Assembly (NCBI GenBank): GCA_963780805.1
Contig: CAWADP010000010.1
Span: forward strand, 434,001-498,000
DNA from: JASHVB01 sp963780805
GTDB lineage: Bacteria; Pseudomonadota; Alphaproteobacteria; Acetobacterales; Acetobacteraceae
DNA: 64,000 nt
Direction: 5' to 3'
Shown: piece by piece, positions 8,312-17,101 of the stretch
How positions within the stretch are numbered: position 1 is the stretch's first letter
How the letters are laid out: every line of letters starts with the position of its first letter
Program-made: the position numbers and the translations under genes
Notes under the pieces: model-generated
Seen by the model: the letters and a program-made list of their open reading frames with translations, nothing else
The model's database searches: none
Told to the model about the DNA's origin: nothing

Positions 8312-10237
8312 CTACTCCCCCCCTGACAGCTCGCGCCGTCGCCGGTCGAGCTCCTCGCTGTACCGCCGCAGCGCGTATTGCTCGGTCAGCAGGCCGATCA
8401 CGTGCTTCGTTTCCGGGCCGTCCACTACCGCCAGCACGTCGCTTTCGGCGTTCTCGAACATGGCGACCGCTTCCTTGATCGTCATCTGCGGCAGCAGCAT
8501 CGTATCCGCGTGGTGCACGATACTGCCGACGGTGTGCTCGTCCTCGGCGTCGGCATGGGCTTCGGGAGGGAAGACAATCCCGGCGTAGCTGTCTTCATCG
8601 TTCAGCACCACCACGCGCTGCGTCGAACCCAGCGGGAAGTCGCGCTTGAACGCCGCCAGCGGCGTGCCAGCGCGCACGGTACGCACCTCGCGGCGCATCA
8701 TGCGGCCGACGGTCAGGTTGCGCATCCAGCCGATGTCCACGGCGCTGCGGATCACCTCGCCGCGCAGATGGAAGCGCCAGGTAGCGAAGGAGTATCCAAA
8801 CGTCCGTCGCACCGTCAGCGAGGAGACGATGCACGCCGCCAGCACCGCGACGGTCAGCGGCAGGCTGCCGGTGCTCTCCAGCGTCAGGAAGCCCATGGTC
8901 AGTGGGCCGCCGATGACGGCGACGGCCAGGCCGCTCATGCCGACCAGGGCGCAGATCACCGGCGAAACGGCGTGGGCGGTGCTGACGATCGCCAGTGCGC
9001 CGCCGAATGTCTTGCCCAGCACCGCCCCCAGGAACAGCGAGGCAAAGAACAGTCCGCCGCGGAAGCCGGAACCGATGGAGATGGCGGAGGCGCAGGATTT
9101 CAGCACCACCAGCATGCCGACATAGGTCAGCGGATAGGGCGTCTCGATCACGATCCCCAGGTCGCCATGACCGGACGACAGCACCGCCGGGGTCACCAGT
9201 CCCAGCGTGCCGACCGCGACCCCGCCCAGCGCCGGGCGCAGCCAGGTCGGCACGCCGCTGCGGCGGAACAATTCCTCGGTCAGGGTGACACCGCGCATGA
9301 TCGCGACGCCGACCAGGGCGCACACCATGCCCAGCGCCAGGATCGGGATGTAATCGAGCGGATCGACCACGGTGGGTACCCGCACCGACAGGTCGAAGAT
9401 CTGGCTGCCGAACGCGTGCACGACGGAGACCGCGACGATGGCGGACACCGCCACCGGGGCGAATGTGGCCAGGGAGTAGGTGCCGATGACCAGCTCGAAG
9501 CCGTAGAAGGCGCCGGTCAGTGGGGCGTTGAACGCGCCCGCGATGGCACCGGCGGCACCGCAACCCACCAGCAGGCGCAGGTCGTTGCGCCGCACCCGGA
9601 ACATGCGTCCCAGCCGGGAGGCCATCGCCGAACCCATCTGCGTATAGCCGGCCTCCAACCCGATGGAGGCGCCGACGCCGTTGGAGATGATGGTCTGCAG
9701 CATCACCACCACGCTGTCGGTCAGCGACATGCGGCCGCCGTACAGCGCGTTGGCCTCGATCGGGTCTACCGCGCGGCGCTGGCGGTACAGCGCGACGGCG
9801 AGCCCGAACAAGCCGAGGAAAAGGCCGCCGAACGTGGGCACCAGGACCGTGCGATACGGGTTCAGCGAGGGCATCGCACTGAGCCGCATGTCGGACGGGA
9901 TGCGGAAGAAAGCCTCGTGGCAGAGTTGCGCCGCCTCGGTCATGCCAACGTCGATCAGGCCCGCACCGCAGCCGACGAAGGCGGACAGCGCGACCAGCCA
10001 GATCTCGTCGGCTCGTACCAGCGCACGTAGCGTCTGGGGCGCGTGCAGCACTGCTTCGCCAAGCGGGCGGCGATGGCGAGGAACCGGGGCGTGGTCAGCG
10101 GTGCGCGAGGAGTTCACGGCTCTCCCGGCGAGCGGGCTGGCAGGTGTGCCCGCGATGGTTGAATCGCCAGGGAGAGCCGACATCAGCGACGTCCATGGAA
10201 GCGAAGTGGGGAGGTCAAACGGAAGCCGATTGGTCAA
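8312..10237 (-). CDS. ClC-family chloride channel or H+/Cl- antiporter with CBS domains
   Basis: A 641-residue polytopic ClC protein followed by a C-terminal CBS-domain pair. The selectivity-filter region reads SNGVGASIGLEAGYTQMGS, in which the Glu of GLEAG sits where the gating glutamate of the canonical GREGP motif is found. Further ClC signatures are GAAGAIAGAFNAPLTGAFYG, GSGFRGGLFFASLFLG and LVGMSGLAVAVIGGPLT. The cytoplasmic part (about residues 500-630) resembles CBS modules that bind adenine nucleotides. The start at 10237 gives an unusual ~65-residue tail, and a later Met (MSALPG) is possible. The direction of transport and the ion cannot be settled from sequence. Confidence 0.92.
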   Translation of the reverse strand: MTNRLPFDLPTSLPWTSLMSALPGDSTIAGTPASPLAGRAVNSSRTADHAPVPRHRRPLGEAVLHAPQTLRALVRADEIWLVALSAFVGCGAGLIDVGMTEAAQLCHEAFFRIPSDMRLSAMPSLNPYRTVLVPTFGGLFLGLFGLAVALYRQRRAVDPIEANALYGGRMSLTDSVVVMLQTIISNGVGASIGLEAGYTQMGSAMASRLGRMFRVRRNDLRLLVGCGAAGAIAGAFNAPLTGAFYGFELVIGTYSLATFAPVAVSAIVAVSVVHAFGSQIFDLSVRVPTVVDPLDYIPILALGMVCALVGVAIMRGVTLTEELFRRSGVPTWLRPALGGVAVGTLGLVTPAVLSSGHGDLGIVIETPYPLTYVGMLVVLKSCASAISIGSGFRGGLFFASLFLGAVLGKTFGGALAIVSTAHAVSPVICALVGMSGLAVAVIGGPLTMGFLTLESTGSLPLTVAVLAACIVSSLTVRRTFGYSFATWRFHLRGEVIRSAVDIGWMRNLTVGRMMRREVRTVRAGTPLAAFKRDFPLGSTQRVVVLNDEDSYAGIVFPPEAHADAEDEHTVGSIVHHADTMLLPQMTIKEAVAMFENAESDVLAVVDGPETKHVIGLLTEQYALRRYSEELDRRRRELSGGE

Positions 10238-10442
10238 GCCGAGCGGGAATCAGAGCAGAGCCCCCTTGTGGAGCGGCGCACTGCAGCATTCAACCGAACT
10301 GTGGCCGTTTTGCTCCCCGCTGTGATAAAAAAGTCAGTTCCAGTGCGAACTGGCGCGGGATGGCATCCAGCAAGGCAGCCTGGAGCGGGGCAGCTTCGGG
10401 CGAGCAGCGGAAGAAGCTTCCGGCGGTGGTTTGGCGGTGGTT

Positions 10443-11438
10443 TCAGGGCGGCGGCCCGCGCTCGGCCCTGGTCACGGCGAGGTCGTCCTCGATGAAGGCG
10501 CGGACCACGTCCGCCACCGGCTCGTGCGCGCTGAAGCCGAGGGTGCGGGCGCGCAGTGGCTCGAATGCCGGGGGCCACGTGCCGACGATGGCGGCAATGG
10601 TGGGGTCCACCACCCGGCGGACCAACGCCGAGGCGCCTGGCCGGACTTCCTCCAGCGCCTGCAGCAGATGCGCGATGGTGGTGCTGATGCCGGGCGGGTT
10701 CACGCTGCGGTCCAGTCCCATCGGCGTGGTGTCCAGGACCGCGGCGTGCAGCAGCCAGTCAACGGCCCGGCGCGGGCTGGCGACCCAGGCGGCGAAATCG
10801 TCCGGCACCGGTAAATCGGCTTCCAGCCCCAGGAGAGGCTCGCGGATGATCGCGGAGAAGAACGAGGAGGCGGCGCGGTTGGGCCGGCCCGGGCGGACAA
10901 TGATCGTCGGCAGGCGCAGGGAGACGGCGTCGAGGAAGCCGCGGCGGGAGGCGTCGGCCAGGATTAGCTCCGCGGCGGCCTTCTGCGCACCGTAGCTGTT
11001 GCCGGGGACCTGTCGGGCGTCGTCCTCCAGGGCCGATTCCTGGGTGCCGCTGAAGCTGGCAACCGAACTGGTGAACACCACGCGCGGCGGCTTGCCGCCC
11101 GCCGCAACCAGGCGGCGGCAAGCATCCACCACCGCGTCGGTGCCGCGCAGGTTGACCCGGCGGCCGAGATCGTAGTCGGCCTCGGCTTGGGCGCTGACCA
11201 CGGCGGCGAGGTGGAACGCCACATCTGTTCCAGGCGGGATGGCTTGCTCCGGCAGGTCCACGATGTCGCCCGCGAGGGTGGTGACGGGGAAGGCGGCGTT
11301 GGCGGGCTTAGGGGGCGCGGCGAGGTCGAACAGGGTCAGGGCGGTGACGGGCTGGGGGCCGAGCTTGCCACTGGCGGCAAGGCGGGCGGCGAGCTTGCGG
11401 CCGAGGAAGCCACCGCCGCCCAGGATGGTGATCTGCAT
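10443..11438 (-). CDS. NAD-dependent epimerase/dehydratase (DenD-like)
   Basis: A 331-residue extended short-chain dehydrogenase. The Rossmann motif is at the very N-terminus (MQITILGGGGFLGRKLA), the catalytic Ser region is FTSSVASFSG and the Tyr-Lys pair is in NSYGAQKAAAEL. The overall sequence resembles D-erythronate dehydrogenase-like proteins (NAD-dependent oxidation of C4 sugar acids), but the substrate is inferred only. I chose the ATG at 11438 because AGGAGG sits 8 bases upstream. A longer in-frame start at 11561 would run through the hairpin-repeat sequence near 11.5 kb and is unlikely. Confidence 0.88.
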   Translation of the reverse strand: MQITILGGGGFLGRKLAARLAASGKLGPQPVTALTLFDLAAPPKPANAAFPVTTLAGDIVDLPEQAIPPGTDVAFHLAAVVSAQAEADYDLGRRVNLRGTDAVVDACRRLVAAGGKPPRVVFTSSVASFSGTQESALEDDARQVPGNSYGAQKAAAELILADASRRGFLDAVSLRLPTIIVRPGRPNRAASSFFSAIIREPLLGLEADLPVPDDFAAWVASPRRAVDWLLHAAVLDTTPMGLDRSVNPPGISTTIAHLLQALEEVRPGASALVRRVVDPTIAAIVGTWPPAFEPLRARTLGFSAHEPVADVVRAFIEDDLAVTRAERGPPP

Positions 11439-11713
11439 ATGCATGCCCTCCTGCTGCGTGACGGGAACATGGCGTGGCGATGCGCGGCGACCAAGGCCGG
11501 CAGGATTTCCGCCCACACCTCGCCACCAGGGGAGAGGGATGACTTTCCGATTTCTGCACAAATGATGTGCTCAGGCATCGGATTATCGTTTCCTGGATCG
11601 CAGGTTAAACCCGCCTAGTCAGGCAGACGGAACGCTTCCAACCGGATGACTGAAGCAATCAACGAAAGGATCCGCCCTCTCATCGGCGGGCCTGCTGAGA
11701 CAGGAGTTCAGTC

Positions 11714-11845
11714 ATGAAGAAGTTCATTCTCGCCGCTCTCGCCACTGTCACCCTTGGCATGGGTGTGGCCTCCGCGCAGGTGCTCGACAACGGCCAGAAT
11801 CGCCTGCCTTCGCCTGCGTTCAGCTACAGCCCGACCAACGGCTGA
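11714..11845 (+). CDS. 43-residue secreted peptide with signal sequence
   Basis: A small gene below usual ORF cut-offs. ATG at 11714 follows ACAGGAGTTCAGTC, a good SD. The product begins MKKFILAALATVTLGMGVASA, a textbook Sec signal with an ASA cleavage site. Only about 21 mature residues remain (QVLDNGQNRLPSPAFSYSPT plus Gly). A likely terminator follows 27 bases downstream. The mature peptide has no Cys and no recognised family. RBS, signal sequence and terminator together make this a credible gene, but its role is unknown. Confidence 0.65.
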   Translation: MKKFILAALATVTLGMGVASAQVLDNGQNRLPSPAFSYSPTNG

Positions 11846-11871
11846 ACCGCCGCAACAGTCAGGACTGCAAG

Positions 11872-11898
11872 CAGGGCCGGGTCACGCCGGCCTTTCTT
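11872..11898 (+). terminator. Rho-independent terminator of the small secreted peptide gene
   Basis: Perfect 6-bp stem GGCCGG (11875-11880) and CCGGCC (11887-11892) around a 6-base loop, followed by TTTCTT. It lies just downstream of the stop codon at 11843-11845. Confidence 0.6.
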
Positions 11899-12039
11899 GC
11901 GTACAGAGCCCGGTGGGCCGGTGTTCTAGGTACAGAGGCTGGTAGCAGGTGTTCCGCTGGCGCCGCCCGGCGGACTCCGTGGTCGGGGCTATGTCGAACC
12001 ACGGAATGCGGCGCGTGCAAGAAACAGGAACTCGCCTCC

Positions 12040-12205
12040 CCTCGTGGGAGGGGTTGCGGGAGGGTTGCCTGCATCGCGGTTGTACGCACCCCTCCCCCGA
12101 CCCCCTCCCGGAAGGGGAGGGGCGTCATTTCCCCCTCTCGATCGCCGTTTCATTCAAGGCGGGTCGGCCGACGCCGGCCGGTGGTCGACTCGCAATGACC
12201 GGCCC
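12040..12205. repeat. GC-rich hairpin repeats in a long intergenic region
   Basis: CCTCCCCTCGTGGGAGGGG near 12036-12054 and CCCCTCCC...GGGAGGGG near 12088-12123, followed by GTTTCATTCAAGGCGGGTCGG and GGTGGTCGACTCGCAATGACC. These are ends of dispersed repeat families also found near 5.9, 40.1, 58.8 and 60.9 kb. The remainder of 11899-12440 shows no gene that I can support. Confidence 0.65.
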
Positions 12206-12440
12206 CGATGCCGGAAAGCAGAGGACGTTCGCCATGCACGCGTCCGCATCCGTTGCCATCCAGACACTGCGCGCTGTGCGCCGAACAGCGCCGGGGGCGG
12301 GATGGAGGGTGGTTCAGCGCCTATGGGGGATGCCGCGCGGCGAGTGGGGGCGCATGATGGATCGCAGGACGGCGCCGGCCATCGTTCGCCAACGGGCGCC
12401 GCGGGCGGCGTGCGTACCAGCCGCACATGAGGAGGAACCA

Positions 12441-13106
12441 ATGGATCTGAAGCTCACGGTCAACCAAGGGAAAGGGCTTAGCATCGTCGCCGACCGTGCA
12501 ATGGAAGGCGGCATCTGCTTTGCGATCACGACGCAATGGGCGTTCATTCTGTTGCGCGGAGAAAGCTACGAGACCGAAGTGACCGTCGGCCAGACCTTCA
12601 GAAAGCAAAAAGGCGGCGGTTCGTTCAAGGCGCCGATCACCGAGGATACCAGCGTCACGGTGCAAAAAGGATTTTTTAGCCTGGTCGCGCTGCAGCGCGG
12701 CTACGACCTTGTGGACCTCAAGCTGGCCGACAAAATGAGCGCTGCCAACCAGGACAGCTTCTTCAAAGTCGCTTCGGAGTTCTCCGAAAAATACCTGAAG
12801 AGCCTCTGCCGGTCGAACGAGTGCAGCTTGAAACCGATGGCGACATACAAGACCGTGGCTGAATTGGTCCCAACTCTTTCATTCGTATCCGGAACAGTCG
12901 ATCTCATCGGGATCTTCGGTGTGGACGACGGCAAGAACTGGGGGCATATCGTCGGTACCGGCGTGATGGGCAAGAACAAGTTTTTCGATGCGAATTCCGG
13001 CGAATGGACCTCCCCGGATGATGGAGTACGCACTGATATAATCGCATATCTAAACAAGTACTATGCCGGCATTCAAAACTGCGCAAGGTACACCATCGCA
13101 AAGTGA
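12441..13106 (+). CDS. Putative YopT/C58-like papain-fold cysteine protease or effector
   Basis: 221 residues from ATG 12441, preceded by GAGGAGG at good spacing; the frame is open further upstream but reads as shadow. Residues consistent with a papain-fold C58 (YopT/AvrPphB) triad are visible: Cys26 in GGICFAITTQWAF, His169 in NWGHIVGTGV and Asp183 in FFDANSGEW. The family typically shows a similar C..A...W, GH and FDPNxGE pattern with His and Asp about 16 apart (14 here). There is no signal peptide or membrane segment. The base composition looks AT-richer than its neighbours, which suggests acquisition by transfer. Family members are injected toxins or self-processing enzymes. That function is inferred from the motifs only. 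Confidence 0.6.
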   Translation: MDLKLTVNQGKGLSIVADRAMEGGICFAITTQWAFILLRGESYETEVTVGQTFRKQKGGGSFKAPITEDTSVTVQKGFFSLVALQRGYDLVDLKLADKMSAANQDSFFKVASEFSEKYLKSLCRSNECSLKPMATYKTVAELVPTLSFVSGTVDLIGIFGVDDGKNWGHIVGTGVMGKNKFFDANSGEWTSPDDGVRTDIIAYLNKYYAGIQNCARYTIAK

Positions 13107-13291
13107 CCCCGCGGCGGCCGCTTGACGCCCTGGCGGCCCGTTGGCGCTGCTCCGACGGGCGGTGCCATGCCGGTGCCGCCCGATTTCAGGGGGCACGTCG
13201 GCCCACCGGTTGTGGTATCGTCCGAGCCTGAGCAGAGTGCCGGCCAGGGCCGGGCGCTGCCACCCGGGATCATCCACCAGGAGAACGTTCG

Positions 13292-14323
13292 ATGCAGTTC
13301 GGCTTATTCGGCGCCGCCACCGCCGCCCGCAGCGACAACCCGGACGTGGACAGCGCCGCCGGCTTCAAGGATTACATCGAGTATCTGATCGAGGCGGAGG
13401 CGCTCGGCTTCCACAGCAGCTTCATCGTGGAGCACCATTTCACCGGGTTCGGCCAGGTCTCCGCCACGTTGAACCTGATGACCTGGATCGGGGCGAAGAC
13501 GCGCACCCTGCGGCTGGGCACCGCGGTGATTGTTCTTCCGTGGCACAACCCGGTGTTGCTCGCGGAGCAAGCGGCGACGATCGACCTGCTGTCCGGTGGG
13601 CGGTTGGATTTCGGCATCGGCAAGGGCTATCGGCACAACGAGTTTGCCGGCTTCCGCATCCCGATGGAGGAGGCGGAACCTCGCTTCGAGGAAGCGATCG
13701 ACATCATCACCAAAGCCTGGACGTCGAACGAGCGGTTCAGCTTCCACGGCAAGTACTGGTCGTTCGACGACATCATCGTGGAGCCGCCCACCAACCAGAA
13801 GCCGCACCCGCCGTTCTGGCAGGGCGCCGGGCACGCGCACTCGATCGCCCGGGTGGCCGCGCGCGGGCACAATCTGCTGGTGGACCAGTTCTGCCCGATC
13901 GAGACCGCCGCCGAACGCGTCGCGCTTTATAAGGCGGAAATGGAGAAGAACGGCTTCGCCTACGATCCGTCGATGGCCGGCGTGGCGCGGGCGTTCTACG
14001 TGGCGCGCGACGCGGCGGACAAGGAGACGGCGATCGACCGCCGGCTCGCGGCGCAGCAGCGGCTGACCGCGATCAGCCAGCGTCCGGACGGCAACAACAC
14101 TGCCAGCATCATGGCGTTCTCCGACACCCGCGCGGCGAGCGAGGCCAGCGCGATGTACGGCAGCCCCGACGACATCGCCCGCAAGCTGGAGAGGCTGCGG
14201 GACATGGGCGTCGAGTACGTGCTGCTGAATGGTGGCGGCACGTCGCGCGACAATTTGCGGCGGTTCGCCCGGGAAGTGATGCCGGCGTTCCGCACCGAGC
14301 CGCAGTACCGGGCGGCGGTGTAA
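13292..14323 (+). CDS. LLM class flavin-dependent oxidoreductase
   Basis: A 343-residue bacterial luciferase-like TIM-barrel protein. Diagnostic stretches are SFIVEHHFTGFG, LRLGTAVIVLPWHNP, LAEQAATIDLLSGGRLDFG and the C-terminal GSPDDIARKLERLRDMG. Such enzymes use reduced FMN or F420 to oxidise varied organic substrates. The ATG follows CACCAGGAGAACGTTCG, a clear SD. It is closely related in architecture to the protein at 59403-60545, with which it shares the HHFTG and TAVIVLPWH motifs. The gene sits alone between two papain-fold genes. The substrate is unknown. Confidence 0.9.
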   Translation: MQFGLFGAATAARSDNPDVDSAAGFKDYIEYLIEAEALGFHSSFIVEHHFTGFGQVSATLNLMTWIGAKTRTLRLGTAVIVLPWHNPVLLAEQAATIDLLSGGRLDFGIGKGYRHNEFAGFRIPMEEAEPRFEEAIDIITKAWTSNERFSFHGKYWSFDDIIVEPPTNQKPHPPFWQGAGHAHSIARVAARGHNLLVDQFCPIETAAERVALYKAEMEKNGFAYDPSMAGVARAFYVARDAADKETAIDRRLAAQQRLTAISQRPDGNNTASIMAFSDTRAASEASAMYGSPDDIARKLERLRDMGVEYVLLNGGGTSRDNLRRFAREVMPAFRTEPQYRAAV

Positions 14324-14397
14324 TACCAGCCCGCGACTGACTATGGCCCGCCGAACGCCTCCATAGGCGTCGGGATAGGGCGGCGCCGGAGAAGAAT

Positions 14398-14575
14398 ACT
14401 CCCCCTCCCACAAGGGGAGGAGGAGTTTCTAGCGTCCCGCGGCCCTATCCTCACGCCTGTGGGGCTCGACATGGCCATCTACGCACGCAAGTGCCGGGGC
14501 AGATGGCCGGGTACGTTGTCGCACGAGCGACGGCGGCGGGCGGTGGGGTTAGGCCAGCCCGGCCATGACGGGAGG
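14398..14575. repeat. Hairpin and dispersed-repeat fragments
   Basis: CTCCCCCTCCCACAAGGGGAGGAGGAG near 14399-14426 forms a hairpin. GATGGCCGGG near 14504 and CCCGGCCATGACGGGAGG near 14557 are the two ends of the ATGGCCGGG-type inverted repeat seen also at 5.8, 60.7 and 62.3 kb. Confidence 0.55.
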
Positions 14576-14611
14576 CGCCGGCGTCGCCACAGCGTCAAGC
14601 GCCGGCTGAGT

Positions 14612-15259
14612 CTAATTCGGGGGAAATGCAAGGACACCCATCTTCACCTTTGAGGTTTGGAACATCCCCACCTGCTGCCTGGGATCGGAAGACTGCAATG
14701 CGCGGCTGCCCCGCGCCGCCTTCGCCGTCTCGATGCCGACAAACGGGCAGTTGCAGGAGGCGGGATTTTTGCTTCCCCCGAAAAATGTCGTATTCACCTG
14801 GAAGTCGAAATATCTTATGTCCCCGTTGACCTTGATCGCGTTCAGCCAATGGCTGACATCGTCCCCACTCTCCAAATCACCATCGGCCCAGATCACGAAA
14901 ACCGTGTGGTCGGGTAGATTCTTCATAAATTCAGTCGCTTCGGCATAGCTTTTCGAAGGCATCGCACCACTGGCGCCGAACTCCACAAACGTACGGCCAG
15001 AGTGGCTACAGACGAATTTCGCAACGCGTTTCACCTGGTTGCCCCCCATTTGCACAGTGTCAAACAGCCCTGCGTAGTCGGCGGCCTTGGTAGACGTGAG
15101 GCGGGGTGCGGCGCCGGATGTGGATCCGGTATCGATGCGAGTGAGGTTGCCGGCCAGGTTCACTGCTCCTGCCGCGGCACAAAACTCACAATTGGCCTCC
15201 GCAAATTTAGGCCTCCCCGCCGTATTGACGTAAAACGGCGAGCTGCTGCTGTCCGACAT
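14612..15259 (-). CDS. Putative papain-fold toxin-domain protein
   Basis: 215 residues; the ATG at 15259 follows GGGGGGAGACACCACT, a strong SD. The core resembles papain-like toxin domains (glutamine deamidase or peptidase) of polymorphic toxins: Cys24/Cys27 in EANCEFCAAAGAVNLAG, His137 in DDVSHWLNAI and Asp152 with Gln154 in IRYFDFQVN. Cys in an NCxxCA context, H-W and a final Y-F-D-x-Q are hallmarks of that fold. There is no signal peptide. The gene is AT-richer than its neighbours. It is not alignable with the other papain-like gene (12441-13106) outside the triad logic. No immunity gene is obvious beside it. Confidence 0.55.
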   Translation of the reverse strand: MSDSSSSPFYVNTAGRPKFAEANCEFCAAAGAVNLAGNLTRIDTGSTSGAAPRLTSTKAADYAGLFDTVQMGGNQVKRVAKFVCSHSGRTFVEFGASGAMPSKSYAEATEFMKNLPDHTVFVIWADGDLESGDDVSHWLNAIKVNGDIRYFDFQVNTTFFGGSKNPASCNCPFVGIETAKAARGSRALQSSDPRQQVGMFQTSKVKMGVLAFPPN

Positions 15260-15484
15260 AGTGGTGTCTCCCCCCTTTTTAGGCTAACGCTGAACGTTCC
15301 GTATCAGGAACATCGCCGCCGCAGCATTCTGAACGCTGAGTACACTGAACGCTGACGTCGAGTGCAGCGTAACCCGGGAGCGCCCGCAAAGCGACGCCGA
15401 CACTGCCGGAGGCCGGCGCGGCCTTGACCGCGTGGGCGCCCGTGTCAGCCTCTGTCCCAGCACTATCGACAACCGGAGACCGAC

Positions 15485-16336
15485 ATGGATCAACGCGCTG
15501 CGATCGTGACCGGCGGGCTTCGCGGCCTCGGCCGCGCCATGACGCTGGGCCTGGCCCGCACCGGCGTGCGCGTCCTGGCCGTCGGGCACATTGAGGCCGA
15601 CATCCCGGAAATGCAGGCCCTCGCCTCCAGCAACGGGGCCGCGGACAACATCGCCTGCCTGGTCGCCGACATCCGCAAGCCAATCGAGTGCGACCGGGTG
15701 ATCGCCGCCTGCACCGACCGGTTCGGCACGCCGGAAATCCTGGTGAACAACGCCGGCCTGACCTTCACCACCATCGCGCCCGACCGCTTCCGCCGAGCCG
15801 CGCCGCAGAAGTTCTGGGAGATTTCCGACGACATCATCCAGGCCGTGATGGACACCAACTACGTCGCCGCCGACCACATGGCGCGGCGGGCGGCGCGCGC
15901 AATGGTGGCACGCGGCTGGGGCCGGATCGTCAACGTGACGACCAAGCTCAGCACGATGAACATGCACGGAGCGATGCCATACGGCGCCTCCAAGGCGGCG
16001 CTGGAAATGGCGACCGAGGTTTGGGCGAGGGAACTGGCCGGCACCGGCGTGACGGTGAACATTGTCAATCCCGGGGCCGGCGCCAACACGCTCGGCATGG
16101 CGCAGGAGATGCGCGACCGCAGCGCCGCCGGCCTCGTCCCCCGCCTGGTCGAGCCGGAGGAGATGGTTCCACCACTCCTGTTCGTCGTATCGCGCGCGGC
16201 GAACCGGATAAATGGCTACCGGTTCGATGCCAATACGTGGGATACATCTCTGCCCCCCGCCGAGGCGGCCCGCGCGGAGGGTCGTCCGGCCGGCTTCGAA
16301 TTGCATGCGCAGGACCATGAGAGCTGGCCGGCATAG
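15485..16336 (+). CDS. SDR family oxidoreductase
   Basis: A 283-residue classical short-chain dehydrogenase. The cofactor motif is TGGLRGLGRAM, the structural NNAG is in ILVNNAGLTF, and the catalytic Tyr-Lys is in MPYGASKAALEMA. The usual catalytic Ser position falls in VNVTTKLSTMN, where Thr/Ser alternatives exist. Acidic residues after strand 2 are not decisive between NAD and NADP. The ATG follows CCGGAGACCGAC. The C-terminal segment after VNPGAGANTLGMA is longer than in simple reductases. The substrate is unknown. Confidence 0.9.
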   Translation: MDQRAAIVTGGLRGLGRAMTLGLARTGVRVLAVGHIEADIPEMQALASSNGAADNIACLVADIRKPIECDRVIAACTDRFGTPEILVNNAGLTFTTIAPDRFRRAAPQKFWEISDDIIQAVMDTNYVAADHMARRAARAMVARGWGRIVNVTTKLSTMNMHGAMPYGASKAALEMATEVWARELAGTGVTVNIVNPGAGANTLGMAQEMRDRSAAGLVPRLVEPEEMVPPLLFVVSRAANRINGYRFDANTWDTSLPPAEAARAEGRPAGFELHAQDHESWPA

Positions 16337-16403
16337 GACACGCCGCGCTTTGTGTGTTCCGCGGGCGCCGACGTTCCGCTAGCATGACGGGTGGGAGTGC
16401 ATC

Positions 16404-16616
16404 ATGATCAAGGCGATACGTGTCCGGCGGGATGGCTCAATCGATCTGCAGACCGTCGCATTCTTTGCCCTGCCGATCCTGGTTGCCTATGCGGCCTGGC
16501 TCACCTCGGTGGTGTTCTGCGCCAGCAACGGGGCACGCCCGCTGCTGATCGCCGACGCCACGTTCTTTCCGGTGGGGGTGGTGCATGGCATCGGATTGTG
16601 GTTGGGCGGCTGGTGA
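16404..16616 (+). CDS. Small hypothetical membrane protein
   Basis: 70 residues with one or two hydrophobic segments (VAFFALPILVAYAAWLTSVVF and FFPVGVVHGIGLWLGGW). GGGAGTGCATC precedes the ATG. There is no recognisable family. The hydrophobic pattern and RBS favour a real gene over a chance frame. Confidence 0.45.
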   Translation: MIKAIRVRRDGSIDLQTVAFFALPILVAYAAWLTSVVFCASNGARPLLIADATFFPVGVVHGIGLWLGGW

Positions 16617-17101
16617 CGCGGTAAAGTTGCAAAACGCCCGGTAATTCTGCTGCCTCGTGGCCGGCCCAGATTGGCCAACCACTCTCTTCCGCAGGCGCGA
16701 TGACAAGCGGTGGGTGGCGAGCCCGCGCCCGCCATGACACCGTAGAACATGACACAGTAGAAGTGGGGCGGATAATCCTTTCCCCGGACTTGATCCGGGC
16801 CAATCGCCAGCCGCCGCTGAGGCGTCGCCTCGCATTGGCCGTACCGCGCGGGTTCAGAAGCGGCGCGGCACCGGCCGCTGGCACGCTCCGGGTCGGAAAT
16901 TGGGTAAATCATGCGGCAACGGCGGGCGGTGATCGCGCACGGTCTCATTTCGACGGGGGTTCGCCGATTTGCCTGAGAACTCGCCCGTGGCCCTCTCGCT
17001 TTCTACGCGCATTCCGACTATCTAGCACCCGATGATGCAGTGCAGCGCACAGGCGCCAGTCGGCCCGCGCGCCGCCGCCCGATGAACCGACAGAGCCCCG
17101 A
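16617..17101. other. 485-base region upstream of gyrA
   Basis: No gene was recognised. It contains a CCCCGGACTTGATCCGGG half-palindrome near 16785-16803, related to CCCGGATCAAGTCCGGGG near 23984-24000. The gyrA promoter must lie here, but I cannot fix its elements. Confidence 0.4.

Noticed and set aside
8378..10030. Long plus-strand open frame (about 550 codons) opposite the ClC gene
   Set aside because: Its composition (His/Gln/Arg/Asp-rich, no hydrophobic core) is that of an antisense shadow in high-GC DNA; the minus strand encodes a full ClC channel.
10438..11561. Longer epimerase starting at 11561
   Set aside because: The added codons read through a GC-rich hairpin repeat; the Rossmann fold begins at 11438, which has an AGGAGG site.
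11949..12440. N-terminal extension of the papain-like protein at 12441
   Set aside because: The extension translates hairpin repeats and lacks protein-like composition; a strong GAGGAGG site supports the start at 12441.
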